The notes beneath the pieces were generated by a model, which did not search any database, was not told where the DNA came from, and saw only the letters and a list, made by a program, of their open reading frames with translations. A DNA stretch of 64,000 bases, taken from assembly GCF_028554725.1 (NCBI RefSeq), contig NC_071670.1:7740501-7804500 (forward strand), in the 5' to 3' direction. The stretch comes from Zeugodacus cucurbitae (Eukaryota; Arthropoda; Insecta; Diptera; Tephritidae). Within the stretch, counting starts at the first letter, position 1. Each line of letters begins with the position of its first letter. This document shows positions 1-12,320 of the stretch, one piece after another. The position numbers and the translations under genes are program-made.

Positions 1-250
1 TCTTCAATCGATCGTTAAGTACTTTAAACATTTTTCTAAAAGTCTTTACTTATAAAATGTTACTCAAAATGCCGCTTGGCGCTCTGACTGATCTTCAATG
101 TGTTTGATCGAGAGTTGATCGTTAGAAAATTGTAATCTTCAGAGATATTTTTGTAAGTTACTCAAAAACCTCTTGACTTTAGATTGATCTTCAATGTGAT
201 ACTTGATCGAATGTTGATCGTTAAAATTGTAATTTTCAATAGATGTTTTT
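1..250. repeat. Short tandem repeat, about 96-bp period
   Basis: The phrase GATCTTCAATGTG followed by TTGATCG and GTTGATCGTTA recurs about 96 bp apart (near 90 and 186), and a partial copy starts at position 1. The copies are imperfect. No coding potential is visible. The left boundary is cut by the window edge. Confidence 0.55.
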
Positions 251-1229
251 GTTGTGATCGACATAAAGATATGAAGGTTGACAGTCATATATATGTCGGC
301 TCGTGAACTAAAATATTGAATGATCAGGTTTTGCTCGCGATTTAAATATAATTGTTTAATTTATAATTTTTCTATTACTTAATCTTTCTCTCGCTTAAAT
401 CTAATTAGACATACTTTACATTCAAACTTATGCTCACTCGTTCAAATATTATTTCACATTTTTTATTGACTCGCCAGTTATTTATAGCTTTTCAAGTGTC
501 CATTTAGTGAGTCATCTAGTTTTTTTTCTGCAACAAAGGTGTTTATTATTTGCTGCACCACTTAAGGGTTAACACACATGTGTTGTTATCTTTTACTGTC
601 AATTTGAGTTGCTTGGAATTATTTGCGCTCGAAAGCAGTCAGAATGCAAACTGTTGGTGCTAGACCACAGCTTGTCAGAGTTGATTTTTTTTAATTTTCT
701 TGCACTCCAATTCTTGCACCTCACTAACACTAGTACAATATTTATGTGTTTGTGCTGAAACAGCATTTTTCCGTACGCTACCGCTCCAGGGGACGCAGTT
801 ATTAAGCGTTATTCATGTTGTTTACCTTGAACGGAAGGAAAATACTCAGCGTTCAATGCATATATTCATACACTTACCTAAGGTAAATAAATGCTATATA
901 TGTACATTTGTACATATGTATATGCGTGTTTCATTATATGATTTCCTTAAATACTTTATTTGTAAGTCGGAATATTTTTATGTGCGTGTATGCGCGCGAG
1001 ACAAAGCAACGCAATGTGTTTTTTGGTAGCAAAAAAAATTATATACTCACATCAAGTGTTTCTTCCTGTTTCTGCTAGACTTTTTCCAGGCGATATTGGC
1101 GCATATTTACCTACTACATACATGCATACATATTTACTTGTTTGCTTACGTGCCATGAGTAACCAATCATGTTGGTAATCAGCATTATTCTTATAAATAC
1201 TTGTGGATAATCTTAAGTACACATATAAG
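251..1229. other. AT-rich noncoding stretch
   Basis: This stretch is AT-rich, with scattered CATACATA-type runs. The short open frames here have no recognisable motif or composition bias. It is probably intron or upstream sequence of the + strand gene. Confidence 0.5.
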
Positions 1230-1379
1230 GTATGTTCAAAAAATAACGGGAATTTTCGAATCTTTTAAAAAATATTTATCCAATCGAGAATTCACGAACA
1301 AGCAATAAAAACACCTCTAACTTATAATAAAAAAAAATGATTTTGAAAATTTAGAAATTCCCGTTATTTTTTGAACACA
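1230..1379. mobile_element. mariner-like MITE with about 26-bp TIRs
   Basis: The left end reads GTATGTTCAAAAAATAACGG and continues GAATTT. The right end is its near-perfect reverse complement, ending TTTTTTGAACACAC. The element is about 150 bp with an AT-only interior and no coding capacity. TIRs starting close to TATGTTCAAAA are typical of mariner-derived short elements in insects, so that assignment is inferred from the ends only. Confidence 0.7.
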
Positions 1380-2670
1380 CTTCATTAAACTTACTTTACA
1401 CCCTAAACATATTTTACCATTATTGTCACCAGTTTTACACTGTATTTTATTATAATTTCTAAAAATATTATACTCTTTGTGCCGTTGAAAGTGTGTTATT
1501 TTATTGGCTTATCAGCGTATTATTCATATTATTGCCACACAGCAGTGTTGTTGTTGTTGCGCTTATCAGTTTCGTAAATTTAGTTTAAGCGCATAGCAAA
1601 CAAAGCAATGTTTGCCGCAAATTCCTAAAGGCTTAATGTGCACTTATTACGCGCTTTATATACAAACGTATATACATACATATATACATAAATATGAATA
1701 TTTCCCTGTGTGTCTTTGATTGGCCAAATTTAGTGTGTGCCTATTTTATATCTGCCAACATTTGGCTTTAACGTGCTTAACGCTTTGATAAATTTATGTA
1801 TGTTATGAACGCTAATAACGCTATCGGCACAAAGAACTTTTCGCGCACTTTCGTTTCGCTATGGGAAAAGCCAGAAAAATTGTTTTTCGTAATATGAATG
1901 ACGAACAAATTCAATTACGATACGCATTAGTTATAAATTTGTTGATTAGACATGATTTTTTTGCACTTAGTTTGTCACCTTTGTTCAAGTGAAATCTAAC
2001 GGCTATCAGCGTTAACACTGACTAGTTTATTGTTTACCTGTAATTTTAAAGCTTTCTTGGTTGAGTCATCAGTAGTAACAGTGAATTTTATACTTGTTTT
2101 ATGGCACTTAGATGTTTACTAAGTTAAGTTCAGTGATCCACAAGTTATATTTTTAGCGTCTAATTACTAGATTATCTACCTTCTGATATTTTTATATTGT
2201 TTACTCAACCTTGAAGGGTTGGTCTTCGAACAAACAACTGGTATAAATATAATAAACTGGTATAAAGATAACACACAACTGATATAAAAGTACTAAAATA
2301 TAAATATAATTATTGAGAAATCCACATACTATCTGTTATTGAATTCAATATGGTTAACTTTGCTGTTGCTTTCACATGTAGATTCATTAAGAAGGAAGCA
2401 GTGATTCATTAAGAAGGAAACAGTGATCTGATATATACTATTCATAACTCAAATCTTGGTGAATCGAACTGGTATAAATCAAATAGAGAGAGAATAGCAA
2501 GCACCTTTTATACAATATTAAGAAATCTACATAGATTGCTATATAATATTATGAGGTGTGCACGGAGAACCACGGTCCAACTTATCAAATCACTACATCT
2601 AACCCTACCGTATTAAGAATTAATAACAGAAATGATAACAGCTCGCGTAGGCTGATAGATGTGATATGTT
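1380..2670. other. AT-rich noncoding stretch
   Basis: No gene is seen. A small direct duplication (CATTAAGAAGGAA.CAGTGAT, twice) lies at about 2383-2430. The rest is unremarkable intronic-looking sequence. Confidence 0.5.
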
Positions 2671-2986
2671 TTTTCCAAAAAACAGCTGTTCCGATAGTTT
2701 GACTCCTTCTTCAATTTATTGCTGGGCAATCTAGGATTAGATGCTCTAATGTCTCTGCTTCGAACTCTTAACCTGTAGTGTCCATTGTACACCAAAAGTT
2801 GGGTAGGATGATGATTCCTTTGAACATTTTTTCCAAAAAACAGCTGTTCCGATAGTTTGACTCCTTCTTCAATTTATTGCTGGGCAATCTAGGATTAGAT
2901 GCTCTAATGTCTCTGCTTCGAACTCTTAACCTGTAGTGTCCATTGTACACCAAAAGTTGGGTAGGATGATGATTCCTTTGAACATT
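2671..2986. repeat. Near-identical 158-bp tandem duplication in a LINE relic
   Basis: Two copies (2671-2828 and 2829-2986) match essentially base for base, so the duplication is recent. It lies inside the decayed C-terminal coding part of a non-LTR retrotransposon. Read on the minus strand, each copy contains the phrase A-E-T-L-E-H-L-I-L-D-C-P-A-I. This matches the conserved segment after the RNase H domain in jockey/I/R1-type elements. Confidence 0.8.
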
Positions 2987-3400
2987 TTCAGGTTGTATCC
3001 ACTCAAGAACAACTTTACCTGGGGAAATCCAGACGTTTGTAGCCATTGCTGATCCCTACTTAGCTTCTCTTGTGAGGGTTTACCGCAGCGTTTGGCTCAG
3101 GTCCAATAAGCTTGATTGTGGTTGCTATTTTAGCCAGACGGTCAGATATATCATTGCCTTCTATGCCAGTATGTCCATGAATCCGTACTAGTAGCATCAT
3201 ATTCATGAAGGCTATCCTGTTAAGTTGTTCTATGTACTGCAGTATCAGAGACGATCTGACTTCTTATGATGAAATAGCCTGGAGTGCCGCTTGACTATCA
3301 CTGAAAATGATAATTCGTTCCCCACGATAGGATAACATCTGCATACTTGCTGATCGCGTATTCCTTTGCTTGAAAAATGTTTGGAAAACTAATATTCCAG
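2987..3400 (-). pseudogene. Non-LTR retrotransposon RNase H domain relic
   Basis: Reading the minus strand from about 3345 down to 3090 gives recognisable RNase H sequence: GERIIIFSDSQAALQAISS, then an in-frame stop, then RSSLILQYIEQLNRI, and later RIHGHTGIEGNDISDRLAKI. The F-S-D-S-Q-A-A-L block and the H-G-H-T-G-I-E-G-N-D block are RNase H1 signatures found in LINE polyproteins of the jockey/I/R1 groups. The original enzyme degraded the RNA strand of the RNA-cDNA hybrid. Here it is interrupted by stops, lacks an intact reverse transcriptase upstream, and runs into the duplicated C-terminal piece at 2671-2986. It is a dead fragment in the opposite orientation to the host gene. Confidence 0.75.
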
Positions 3401-3922
3401 CAAAGAAATCTAGATATTCTCTTTAATTGAATTCAATCGGGTTAACTTTGTTGTTGCTCTTAGATGTCAGTTTATTGTTAAAAGAGTAGAGCTCATCAAT
3501 AGCAAGTAAAGGAGTGTCGAATAAAAGTCAATAATTATTTGTTTTTTTATTGATCTATAGTCTATCGTTGAACACATTTATGGGTTTTTGATCTCGAAAG
3601 GATTTTAAGTATTTATTTTATTTTTTTGATGGTCGTTATGAGTTTATGGAATCATTTCTACTAATATATTTTTGATCTTAGACTCTTTACAGTTACCGAA
3701 CTTTAGTCGATCACTAAATATTTATAGTATTATAGACGAATGCATTGCCACCTATGGTCTATTGTGTCCTCTGAATATTTATACTTATTGCTTAAATGAT
3801 CGTTCAAAATTCATTACTTATGGCTGTAATTAGTAATTTATTTGATATTCTTTACTTTCTTACCAAACTTCTGTCATTATACAAGACTTTATATTGTCTT
3901 AATCGTTTCTTCTTCGCTTATA
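3401..3922. other. AT-rich noncoding stretch
   Basis: No gene or clear repeat is seen between the LINE relic and the MITE that starts at 3923. Confidence 0.45.
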
Positions 3923-4293
3923 GCCTTTTCGCACAGGAGCTAATTGATCAATTAACCGGCCTTTACTCGATTAAAGCGATGATTTCGATCGATTTATCAT
4001 ACAAAATAAAAATTTAATTTTTCTATATTGAAAATGAAATGCAACTCTGCGACAAAGTACGTACATATTTGTAAGTAATACTACTCGACGGTAGATATCA
4101 CTGCTGGAAATATTGGCTGTCGTTATAGAGAAAATAGAAATCAGCTGTTGAAACTTACCAATTTCTTATGAAAAACAAAAACTAAAATGTATGACAGCTG
4201 ATCTATAATCGAATAGACGGCCGTGAGAAGGGCAAAAACTGATTTCTCAATTAAAATTTTAATTGTTCAATTAATTTGGATGTGCGAAAAGAC
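3923..4293 (+). mobile_element. TIR-MITE family 1, copy 1 (371 bp)
   Basis: The ends are inverted: GCCTTTTCGCACAGGAGCTA on the left and a right end closing TGTGCGAAAAGAC. TA lies on both sides (3921-3922 and 4294-4295), as expected for a TA target duplication. The interior shares long blocks with copies at 40354-40725 (same orientation) and 25277-25550 (inverted). Shared blocks include AATTGATCAATTAAC, GGCCTTTACTCGA and a TAATCG segment. It has no coding capacity. TA duplication suggests mobilisation by a Tc1/mariner-type transposase, which is an inference. Confidence 0.8.
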
Positions 4294-6379
4294 TAAAGGT
4301 CAATAGTTTCTTCATTTTAAATTAATTACGTTTCCAAAGATCTTTCAAAAAGAAATTCGATGCAGGCAATTAGTTTTAAAAGTGTGATTGACTAGAGACT
4401 AGATCTCAAATTCTGTGCTTCGTATTCGTAATATATTCTCAAACACAACAACACACAACAGAAAGAACATAAATCGAGATCTATTCTTAACAAAATCTCC
4501 TTTAAACATAATCTAAATTTAGTATTATTTGTACTTTATGCTATTTACCTTTAGCATAACTCATTATTATGCTCTTGAAGGTCCTTTAGTGGACCTAGAG
4601 ATGCTGAATTCCAACTTGAGTACATTGTGAAACCATTAATTTATTGTTTTAAGGCGCTCTTTACACAATGCCAACCTAACTTTGGCGCCATTTAATAGGC
4701 TCGAAACCAATTGAAGCATCCAAAAAGGGTTAAATTTTGAAAAATGTGTTGAAATTTATTGAGAAAATGCCTTTTATATTAATTTTGAGAAAATGTTCTA
4801 AAGTTACACAACTGCAAGCGCTTAATACCAATTTTTATATACATAATGAATCCTTTTCTTCAACTTCCTGCCACTGTTGAAGGTCAAGGTATATTTATTA
4901 AATTGCTGTCGCAGAAGATTGCATGTCTTCTTACCGTCATGCCTGCTTTTCGCTCGTCTCTTGTTTTAACTCAACGTTTTTGCCTTTGTCTTTAGTGCCG
5001 CGCCTGTTAATGGCTTGAAGACAGTAGACATACTATAAATTCTCGTTTTAGCCTGCAGACAATAAACTAAATATGCAAGCGGTCGTTTAGACGAACGAGT
5101 TCAACCTGCACAGCACTCGGTACCAGTGATTGTGGAGCTGTTGCTTAGCAAGAGCTTACACTACTTACAGAGTTGTGATATTAAAATTTTTTTGCTTGTT
5201 TTATTATTTGTGTTTATGTTATTATATTATGGCACCACTTTGGCGTGCTTTCGAGTTTTTCGAGTTCAACTTAACTTGTGCAAAGTTCGTGTACAATAAA
5301 ATGTGCGAACGAGTTTTTCGCTTTTAAGGTGTAGTAGCTTGGCGCTCGGCGACTGTGCGCTGTCTTACAATTTATGTATGTTTTGTGCTGTTGTTACTGG
5401 GATTTGCTTGCTGTTTGTACATATTATTTTTGTAATTAAATTAAAAGCAAAAAGTCAAAACTTCTTCAACATTTCTTATTCTTCTTGTTATTCTTGTTGT
5501 GACTAACTTTTTTTTACTATAAATGTAGCATGTTTTGGCCACAGCTGGCAACTCTAGACATGCCAATGTTTGGTTGCGGCTGCTGCTTCCAGCATAAAAC
5601 CCGTTCAGAATGCGGTTTTGTTGCTACATTTTTCTATATACACATGCATATTGTAGTATACTCACTCCCTCTGCTTGATCTTCACGCTGTGCTGTTGTCA
5701 TTTTTGTTTTCACAAGAAACGAGTTTGCGTTGTGCGCTTCAACTTGAGATACAACTGTTTGGGTCTGGGGGTCGGGTCTTTGTTATTGTTATTTTTACTT
5801 TTTAAAGCGAACTTGTTGCTTTTTATTTTTCTAAGCGCTTTGTTAATTTATAACCATATTTTTTTTTTAATCTACAACTTTTGTCAAAAGCTAAATTTTT
5901 TTAGTTGTAAATTATTTGCTTCGTACACCAGTTATAGTCTAAAGAATCACTGCACATGCATGAAATCAACAAAAAACAGTAATAGACTGTAAACGCCTAA
6001 ACTTAGTGGCGTGGTCAGCCGCTGTAGCCGTTATTTAATTTAATGCCGCCTTTCATTTTTCTACCTCCAAACTGGTTTCAAACAAAATTTTTTAACAATT
6101 TAGCGCTTTTTCGTGCTTACTTCATATTTTCTCAACCAACATCTAATTTTTTTCTCTTTTTCATTTCATATGCATAACCCATGCAACGCACCTCTAACTC
6201 TACCAAATACTTTTACACATTCCACAACAATCAATCTACCGTTTGTTGCACTGCACACTTTTTGTTGTTGTCATCGAACTTTTACCTGCAACTCTGCGTT
6301 TCATCTTCCAGTAAAAATTGTCTTATTGACTTTACTAATTTGTTTCTCATCTATGTATGATGGCGGTAGCTTGACTCAA
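4294..6379. other. Noncoding stretch, probably intron
   Basis: No exon could be supported. Several short open frames (around 5130-6514) are Cys/Phe-rich translations of T-rich DNA and have no motif, start context or splice structure. Confidence 0.5.
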
Positions 6380-6901
6380 GTGCTGAACACAAAGACGACG
6401 ACACGACACGACGTAGCGACGGCTGATCACAAATGTCGCTTTGAAGCCAGCGTCTTGAACATTTTGAAGACGGCCGCGACATATCAAAAAGCAATTTCAT
6501 TGTTGCCGTACTAACATCTATAACTTCAATAAAATTTACATATTTATTTTAAAGTGAAATTATTTACGTAAAAAATGTAAAAATGGTCGATTTATTTGTT
6601 TTAAATAATCGATTGTTATTATAAATGATATATTAAAGCTATTTCACGTTTCTGCTGGCAAAATAACGTCATACTTGTGAGAACTTTGAATAATTTTACA
6701 TTTCACATGTTAGTGGCAGCTCTACAGCGGCCATTGTCGTCGGCAAAATTAGAAACATTTCTAATTTGGCGACAGCGAAGACTTCAACCCTTTTGTGGTG
6801 AAGTCGTGCTGTTGCCAAAAAATCTGTGCCCATAAGAACGCGTGTATTTTAATATTTGACAGATGTCGCTCGTCGCTTGTCGTCTTCTATGTGTTCAGCA
6901 C
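6380..6901. mobile_element. Foldback-type element with inverted ends
   Basis: The left end GTGCTGAACACAAAGACGAC is mirrored at the right end (...GTCTTCTATGTGTTCAGCAC), with similarity continuing about 35-40 bp into each arm (ACGACACG against AGCGACG motifs). A smaller internal palindrome, AAATTAGAAACATTTCTAATTT-like, lies near 6745-6770. The element is about 520 bp. No clear target duplication is seen, so the class is unknown. Confidence 0.55.
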
Positions 6902-7385
6902 ATCAGGCTTAACGCCGAGCTTTATTATTCTTAATTTTTCATTCAATTGCTGCTGACGCCATTTACTTCTGTTGTTGTCTATAAAAGTCATTAGTTGTAG
7001 CTAACTAAGCGTTTCAAGCGCTCTAGTTGCTTTGTATGGTGCAAAAAATATTATTTTTTCGCAATCTCTTTTGTTATTATCATTCTTTGAAGCCCTTTTT
7101 ATTGTTAATCACTGCGCCTCTGGCGCGCTGTCACTAACTTTTTGCCTGTCTGCCTGCCTACCTCCGTAATTTGCCAGCTGACACTTGAAATTCAACCCTT
7201 TCGTGGAGTCTAATTTTACTTGCTTTGCTGTGTATGTCAGTTAAAACACATAAATACGTAACGCCAGACGTAAGCAGTCCGTTTTGCGAAAAATCATATT
7301 TTTTTTGCGACTGCGTTAGGTTCGATTTGTGCTTCATGGGTACTCTCTAGTGGCGACAACAGCTGCTGGTTTATTGTGTGCGCTT
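6902..7385. other. Noncoding stretch
   Basis: Base composition is mixed and there are no recognisable features. Confidence 0.4.
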
Positions 7386-8880
7386 TGATTTCATGTTCTT
7401 ACTTTCATTTTTTTGTTTTTAATTTTATTTATTTTTATTTATTTTATTTTAATTTTTATTTACTTTTTTAAATTTTATTTTAATGTTTATTTTATTTTAA
7501 TTTTTTTTTATTTTATTTTCATTTTTTTTTTTATTTAATTTTTAATTTATTTTTTATTTTAATTCTTGGTTTTTATGTTTATCTTTTCAGTTATTTTGTT
7601 TTCACAGTTATGGCACTTAGTTAGTAATTTTGTATTTTATTTTTTATTATTTTATATTATTTTTCTCTTTATTTCGTGTAATTTTCTGTATTTCTACATA
7701 TTCGCTGTGAATCTTTATGCCGTTATTCTTAGTAATTTCTATTTATTTTTGTCATATTTTTATTTTTGCTTTTCTATCATATTTTATATTCCTTGTTTTC
7801 GTTTTTCTCCACCTTTCTTTTTTCTCCACCTTTCTTTTCTTTATTTTCTTTATTATTCATCTTTTGTGCATTTTTCTTTTTCTCATTTTTACATTCAGGA
7901 ATTATTTTGTTCTCTACCTCTTTTTTTACATTCAACAATTTTTTTTGTCTCCCTTTTGAATAACCACCTCTCTCCAACTGTGTTTTCTCTACTTTTCCAT
8001 TTTTCTCTTCTCACCTTTATATATGTATTTTCTGTGGATTGTATGTCCGTCCAGTAGGCTTCTGTGCGCACTTAAAAACTGGCTTGACTCCGTACTTGAT
8101 GCTCACTTGCAACAACCAAATGTTCTGCTCTCTGCACGTATGCGTGCATTCTCCGCTCTAGACTGCATTCCTGCTTGATTTGCTGACTCTGCTCCTGCTG
8201 TTTGCATTTAATGCCAGTCGTCAATGCCAATTTCGAAAAATTCTCGCATATTTTGGGTTATTCTAGCCGCTCTTCGTTTGATTTTTACTTTATTTTTTAT
8301 ACTCAAGCATTTCCAACTTATTTCTGTTTCCATTCCTTTTCTTTTCATTACTGTAAAAAAAATAATTTTAATTTGATTTTATTTCAACTCATTCATCCTT
8401 ACTTATATTCTATTTTTCCTTTATTTTCTCTTTGTTTTACTTATTTTTTATTATAATTTATTTTTCGCATTCCGTCTGTTTTCGTTTTTGCCACAATTAT
8501 TTGCAAATTCTTGACTTTTTAATTCCCTTTTTGCCTTTTAAGCTGCGCTCATTATTCATTTGCTTTTTTTCTTCTTTTATTTTTTGTATGCCGATCTGTA
8601 TCTGTCTGCCTGCCAACAATTCTTCAACCGCCATTGAAATCGTTATGGAATTTCACATGCTTTGCTTTTCTCTGTACATACTTCACTGTTTATTTTAAAC
8701 TTAACGGCACTAATTCTACATTTCATGCTTATTTTATGCTTTCTTTTCTTTTCATTTGTTTGTTTTTTTTTTTTCACGCGCTGTCTGTGAGCATCAATCT
8801 TAGCTTTATTTTTCGTGTGGCAAATTGTCTTTTAAAGTTTGTTGCTCCATTATTGTTTTCTGGTAACTCTTAAATGTATC
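7386..8880. repeat. T/pyrimidine-rich tract on the + strand
   Basis: From 7386 to 7570 the + strand is almost pure TTTTATTT-type sequence. From 7570 to 8880 it stays strongly pyrimidine-rich (TTTCTCC, TTTTCTT), with a duplicated TTTTCTCCACCTTTC near 7803-7835. The Phe/Leu/Ser-rich open frames here follow from the T skew and are not genes. Confidence 0.6.
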
Positions 8881-11239
8881 TGTATCTTAAATCATCTACT
8901 ATAGAGTCACGACTTTTGTTCTTTAAGAGTCTTAAATGCCTATATAGGTTGGATGTAGGAACTAACCGATATTTTAATTCATATTTAATTCTTAGTGAAT
9001 ATTTTTTAGAGTTTACGTAGTTACGAAGTAAAGTTATATATTATTAATCAAGTAAATAAAATTTGAGCTTCTCAGATAGCGTCAAATAACGGCCATTTTA
9101 CCGGTTCCCAGTTTGCTTTTAAAAGCCACAGTTAGCTATTAATATCATCAAGATTCTTTTCATAAACCAGTCGAGAATTCCAGACGGTAGCGAATGTAAC
9201 ATACATGAAACAACATATAATAATCATCCATCCCTATTAGTTTGGTTGAACACTGTTGATATGCCTTACACTGTGTCTAGATAACGTCTCTACCAACAAG
9301 TCTTCACCTAATTTTTTTTCTATCGATCTATTTCCTATGATTTATAATTTTTTTATCGCATCACTTTTCTTTCAACGTCTTGTTATTGTAATTTGTTTCT
9401 TCGTTCCAATAAAGTCTCATATTATATGTTCCTTGCTCTACTGATAAGTCAATAGGTTTTTCCATAAATATTTTATACCTCTCTTGTACCTCCTTTCATC
9501 GTTTCTTCTATAAAAAAATAATTCAGAAAAAGTATTTACACAACTCCTACGACTTTCTTATCACTTTGAACCATTGCAACACTGCACACTTAGCGTTTGC
9601 AAATACATAAGTAGACGATTGTAATGTGTAAATTAGGTCTTTGTGTTGTCTTCAATAATATATTTATGTAGCATTCCTGATAAAGCCTCAGCCAATGCAA
9701 ATGCCTTTGCGGGAAAGTACATAAAATGCAGTAAAAATGTTTTACTATAATTTTTTATCAGTAGTAGGGGCTTAAAATATGTTTCTACACTGATAAAGCA
9801 GAACAGGAACATATAGATAGTAGATACATATGTTTCTACAAAGTTTCTTGTAGCTGAGTTGTGCTTTTTATTTTTTTTTCCTTTACTATCTTTTGGGTAA
9901 TATTGATAGCGCTTGTTTTAGATATTTATTGTGAATAATATTTTAATATTTTTTTTGTTAAAAATTTTTTAATACTTTTTTGATAAATATTTTTGGACTA
10001 GTAAATATCTAAGTTCCACTATTTATTTGTGCATGAAAAATTATGATTCATATATTCCAATAAGTTCAAATCGATATTTTATCGATCTCCGATACATAAC
10101 TGCCAGCACATCTTCATATTAAATAATTATTAAAATTAGAAATGCACAGCATACAAGTGAATTTAAAGAGTTTCTTATAGTTTTTACCAATATTTTGTGA
10201 GTCTTCAAATCTTTCTGGATCATTTCTTATAACTGAAAGGGAAATTTCACATAAACCATTTCATTCGAGTGCTAATATGAGCAGTATGCATATAAACACA
10301 GAAAAAAGTTGGAACTACGCATTAAAAGTTATTTATACAAATCTTGTAAGTCAATATTTAGACTTTAATTTTCAAGAACTAAATTTTGTTTCAATTTTAT
10401 TTGTCATTTATAAACAAAAACATCTTTTTGAAGTGTAATATGTGTCAAATTGTATTTGTGACCCAAATATACCGCCGAGAACTCAAAACAAAACGCCAAA
10501 AATAACTTTCAAGTGATTTGTATAGTTTTTGTGAGACATTTTTTTACAAAATATTTGTTTATACAATACATATCTGTATGTATATTTGTTTACAAAACAA
10601 ATTATCGCACAACAAAAGAAAAAACAGGAAGAGGAAGGCTTTCAGCATTAAAAAACAGAAAAGAAAAGAAAATACAATTATCTAAAAGCGTACACATAAC
10701 AAAATTGTAAAAAATGCCAGTTGTGAGAGATGAAAGCACAATAAAAATCTCCACACCCATGCAATTTTCTCATTATATTGTATATTATGGAAAAAACACC
10801 ATATGCTGTGCGCCGGCTTATTTGTATAGTTGCCTAATTTGTTTACTTATAGTTTACAAAGCTAATGAAAAAAAGAGTAATAACAAAAACAATTGTAAAC
10901 GTGCAGTGGAAATGTTTGAAAAATTCCTGCATTTTAAATGTAAAAAGAAATGTGCGAGAAATGAGAAGCGCGGTGAAGAAACGCCACTGAATGCTGCAAT
11001 ACCTACACACCGAGTATATGACGGCATATTGACTGTTGGCTTTTATGGCAACAAACTAAATACATAAATGAAAGCAATTTTTTGCGTTTTCAATTATTAA
11101 ATGACTGACGGAATGATTAAATGTTTATACATTTGTATCTGCTTGAGTAATCAAGTAATTTATGCGCTTGGATGAGCCTGTGAGCAGTTAATGGCGGGAG
11201 ATATGACAAAGTGAAGCTTCTAAACGAATTCTGCGATTC
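8881..11239. other. AT-rich noncoding stretch
   Basis: No exon is supported. An open frame at 10714-11067 has more even composition than its neighbours, but it shows no family motif and no good splice context. I leave it uncalled. Confidence 0.45.
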
Positions 11240-12320
11240 TGATAAATAGATTTTTTTTTGCTTATATGCAGTTGTTTTCTTTTTGTTGGTTTTTCAATTA
11301 GTTTGTTGATATCGTTTATATTTTTACTTTATTCTTATATTTTTAATTTATTTCTTTTATTTTTTTATGTTTTCTAATATTTTTTAATTTTTTTTTTTAA
11401 GAAATTTTTTCATTCTGAAAATAATAATTTTTTTAGTATTTTTTCATTTTGTTTTTATGGCATTTCTTTACTTTTTAAATTTTTTTTACATTAATTTCGT
11501 ATTTATATTTTTATTTTAACTTTTAATTATTTTTATTTATTATTATTTTCAGTTTTTTTACGCTTTTCTAATATTTTTTTATATTCTTTAACATTTTGTT
11601 TTCTATTTTTAACTTATTTTTATTTTATTTAAATTTCTTTTCGTATTAATATTTTTATTTTAACTTTTAATTTATTTTGATTTGAATTTTTTTTAATACC
11701 TTCTAATTGTTTTTATTTTTATTTTTTATATTTATGTAATATTTTTATACTTCAAATAATATTTTTTTTGGTTTTATTTTTAATTTTGTCTTTATTTTAT
11801 TTTTTTTTAATTCCTTTTCGTATTCATATTTTTCCTTTAACTTTTTTTATTAATTTTTATTTTAATTTTTTTAATGTTTTCAACTTTTCTTTGGTTTTTT
11901 AACGTTTTTTAAATTTTTTTCTTTTATTTTTTAAATTTTTTACGTTTGCCTTTTTAACTTATATTTTTTTAAATTTATTTTTATTTTAATATTTTCATTT
12001 GTTTTAATTTTTTTTAATTTGTTTTTATAAATACTTAAGTAACATTTTTATATTTAAAATTATTTAATTGATTTTTATATATTTTTTACTTAATTTTTTT
12101 TTATTTTTTGTGTTTTCTAAGCGTTTTTATTTTTTTTTTTAAATTCATTTAATTTTTTAATTCATTTTTATTTTGTTGATTTTTATATATTTTATTTTAA
12201 TTTAAAGAAAAAAAATTTAATTTTTTTTATTTTTTTTTATTTTTTTTTTTTTATTTTGTTTCAATTTTTTCATGCTTTTCGTATTTTTTTTATATGTTTG
12301 CATTTTTAACCATATTATTC
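11240..12320. repeat. T-rich low-complexity tract
   Basis: About 1 kb of the + strand is dominated by TTTTTAATTTTTATTT, almost without C or G. The T-over-A skew continues that seen in other tracts of the window. Confidence 0.7.

Noticed and set aside
7566..8873. Several overlapping hydrophobic open frames that resemble membrane proteins
   Set aside because: T-rich DNA gives Phe/Leu/Ser/Tyr in all frames. They overlap one another in different frames and lack any family motif.
10714..11067. 117-codon frame starting ATG with fairly even composition
   Set aside because: No recognisable domain and no clear acceptor or donor; a Lys/Asn-rich centre is typical of chance frames in A-rich DNA. Could be revisited with transcript data.
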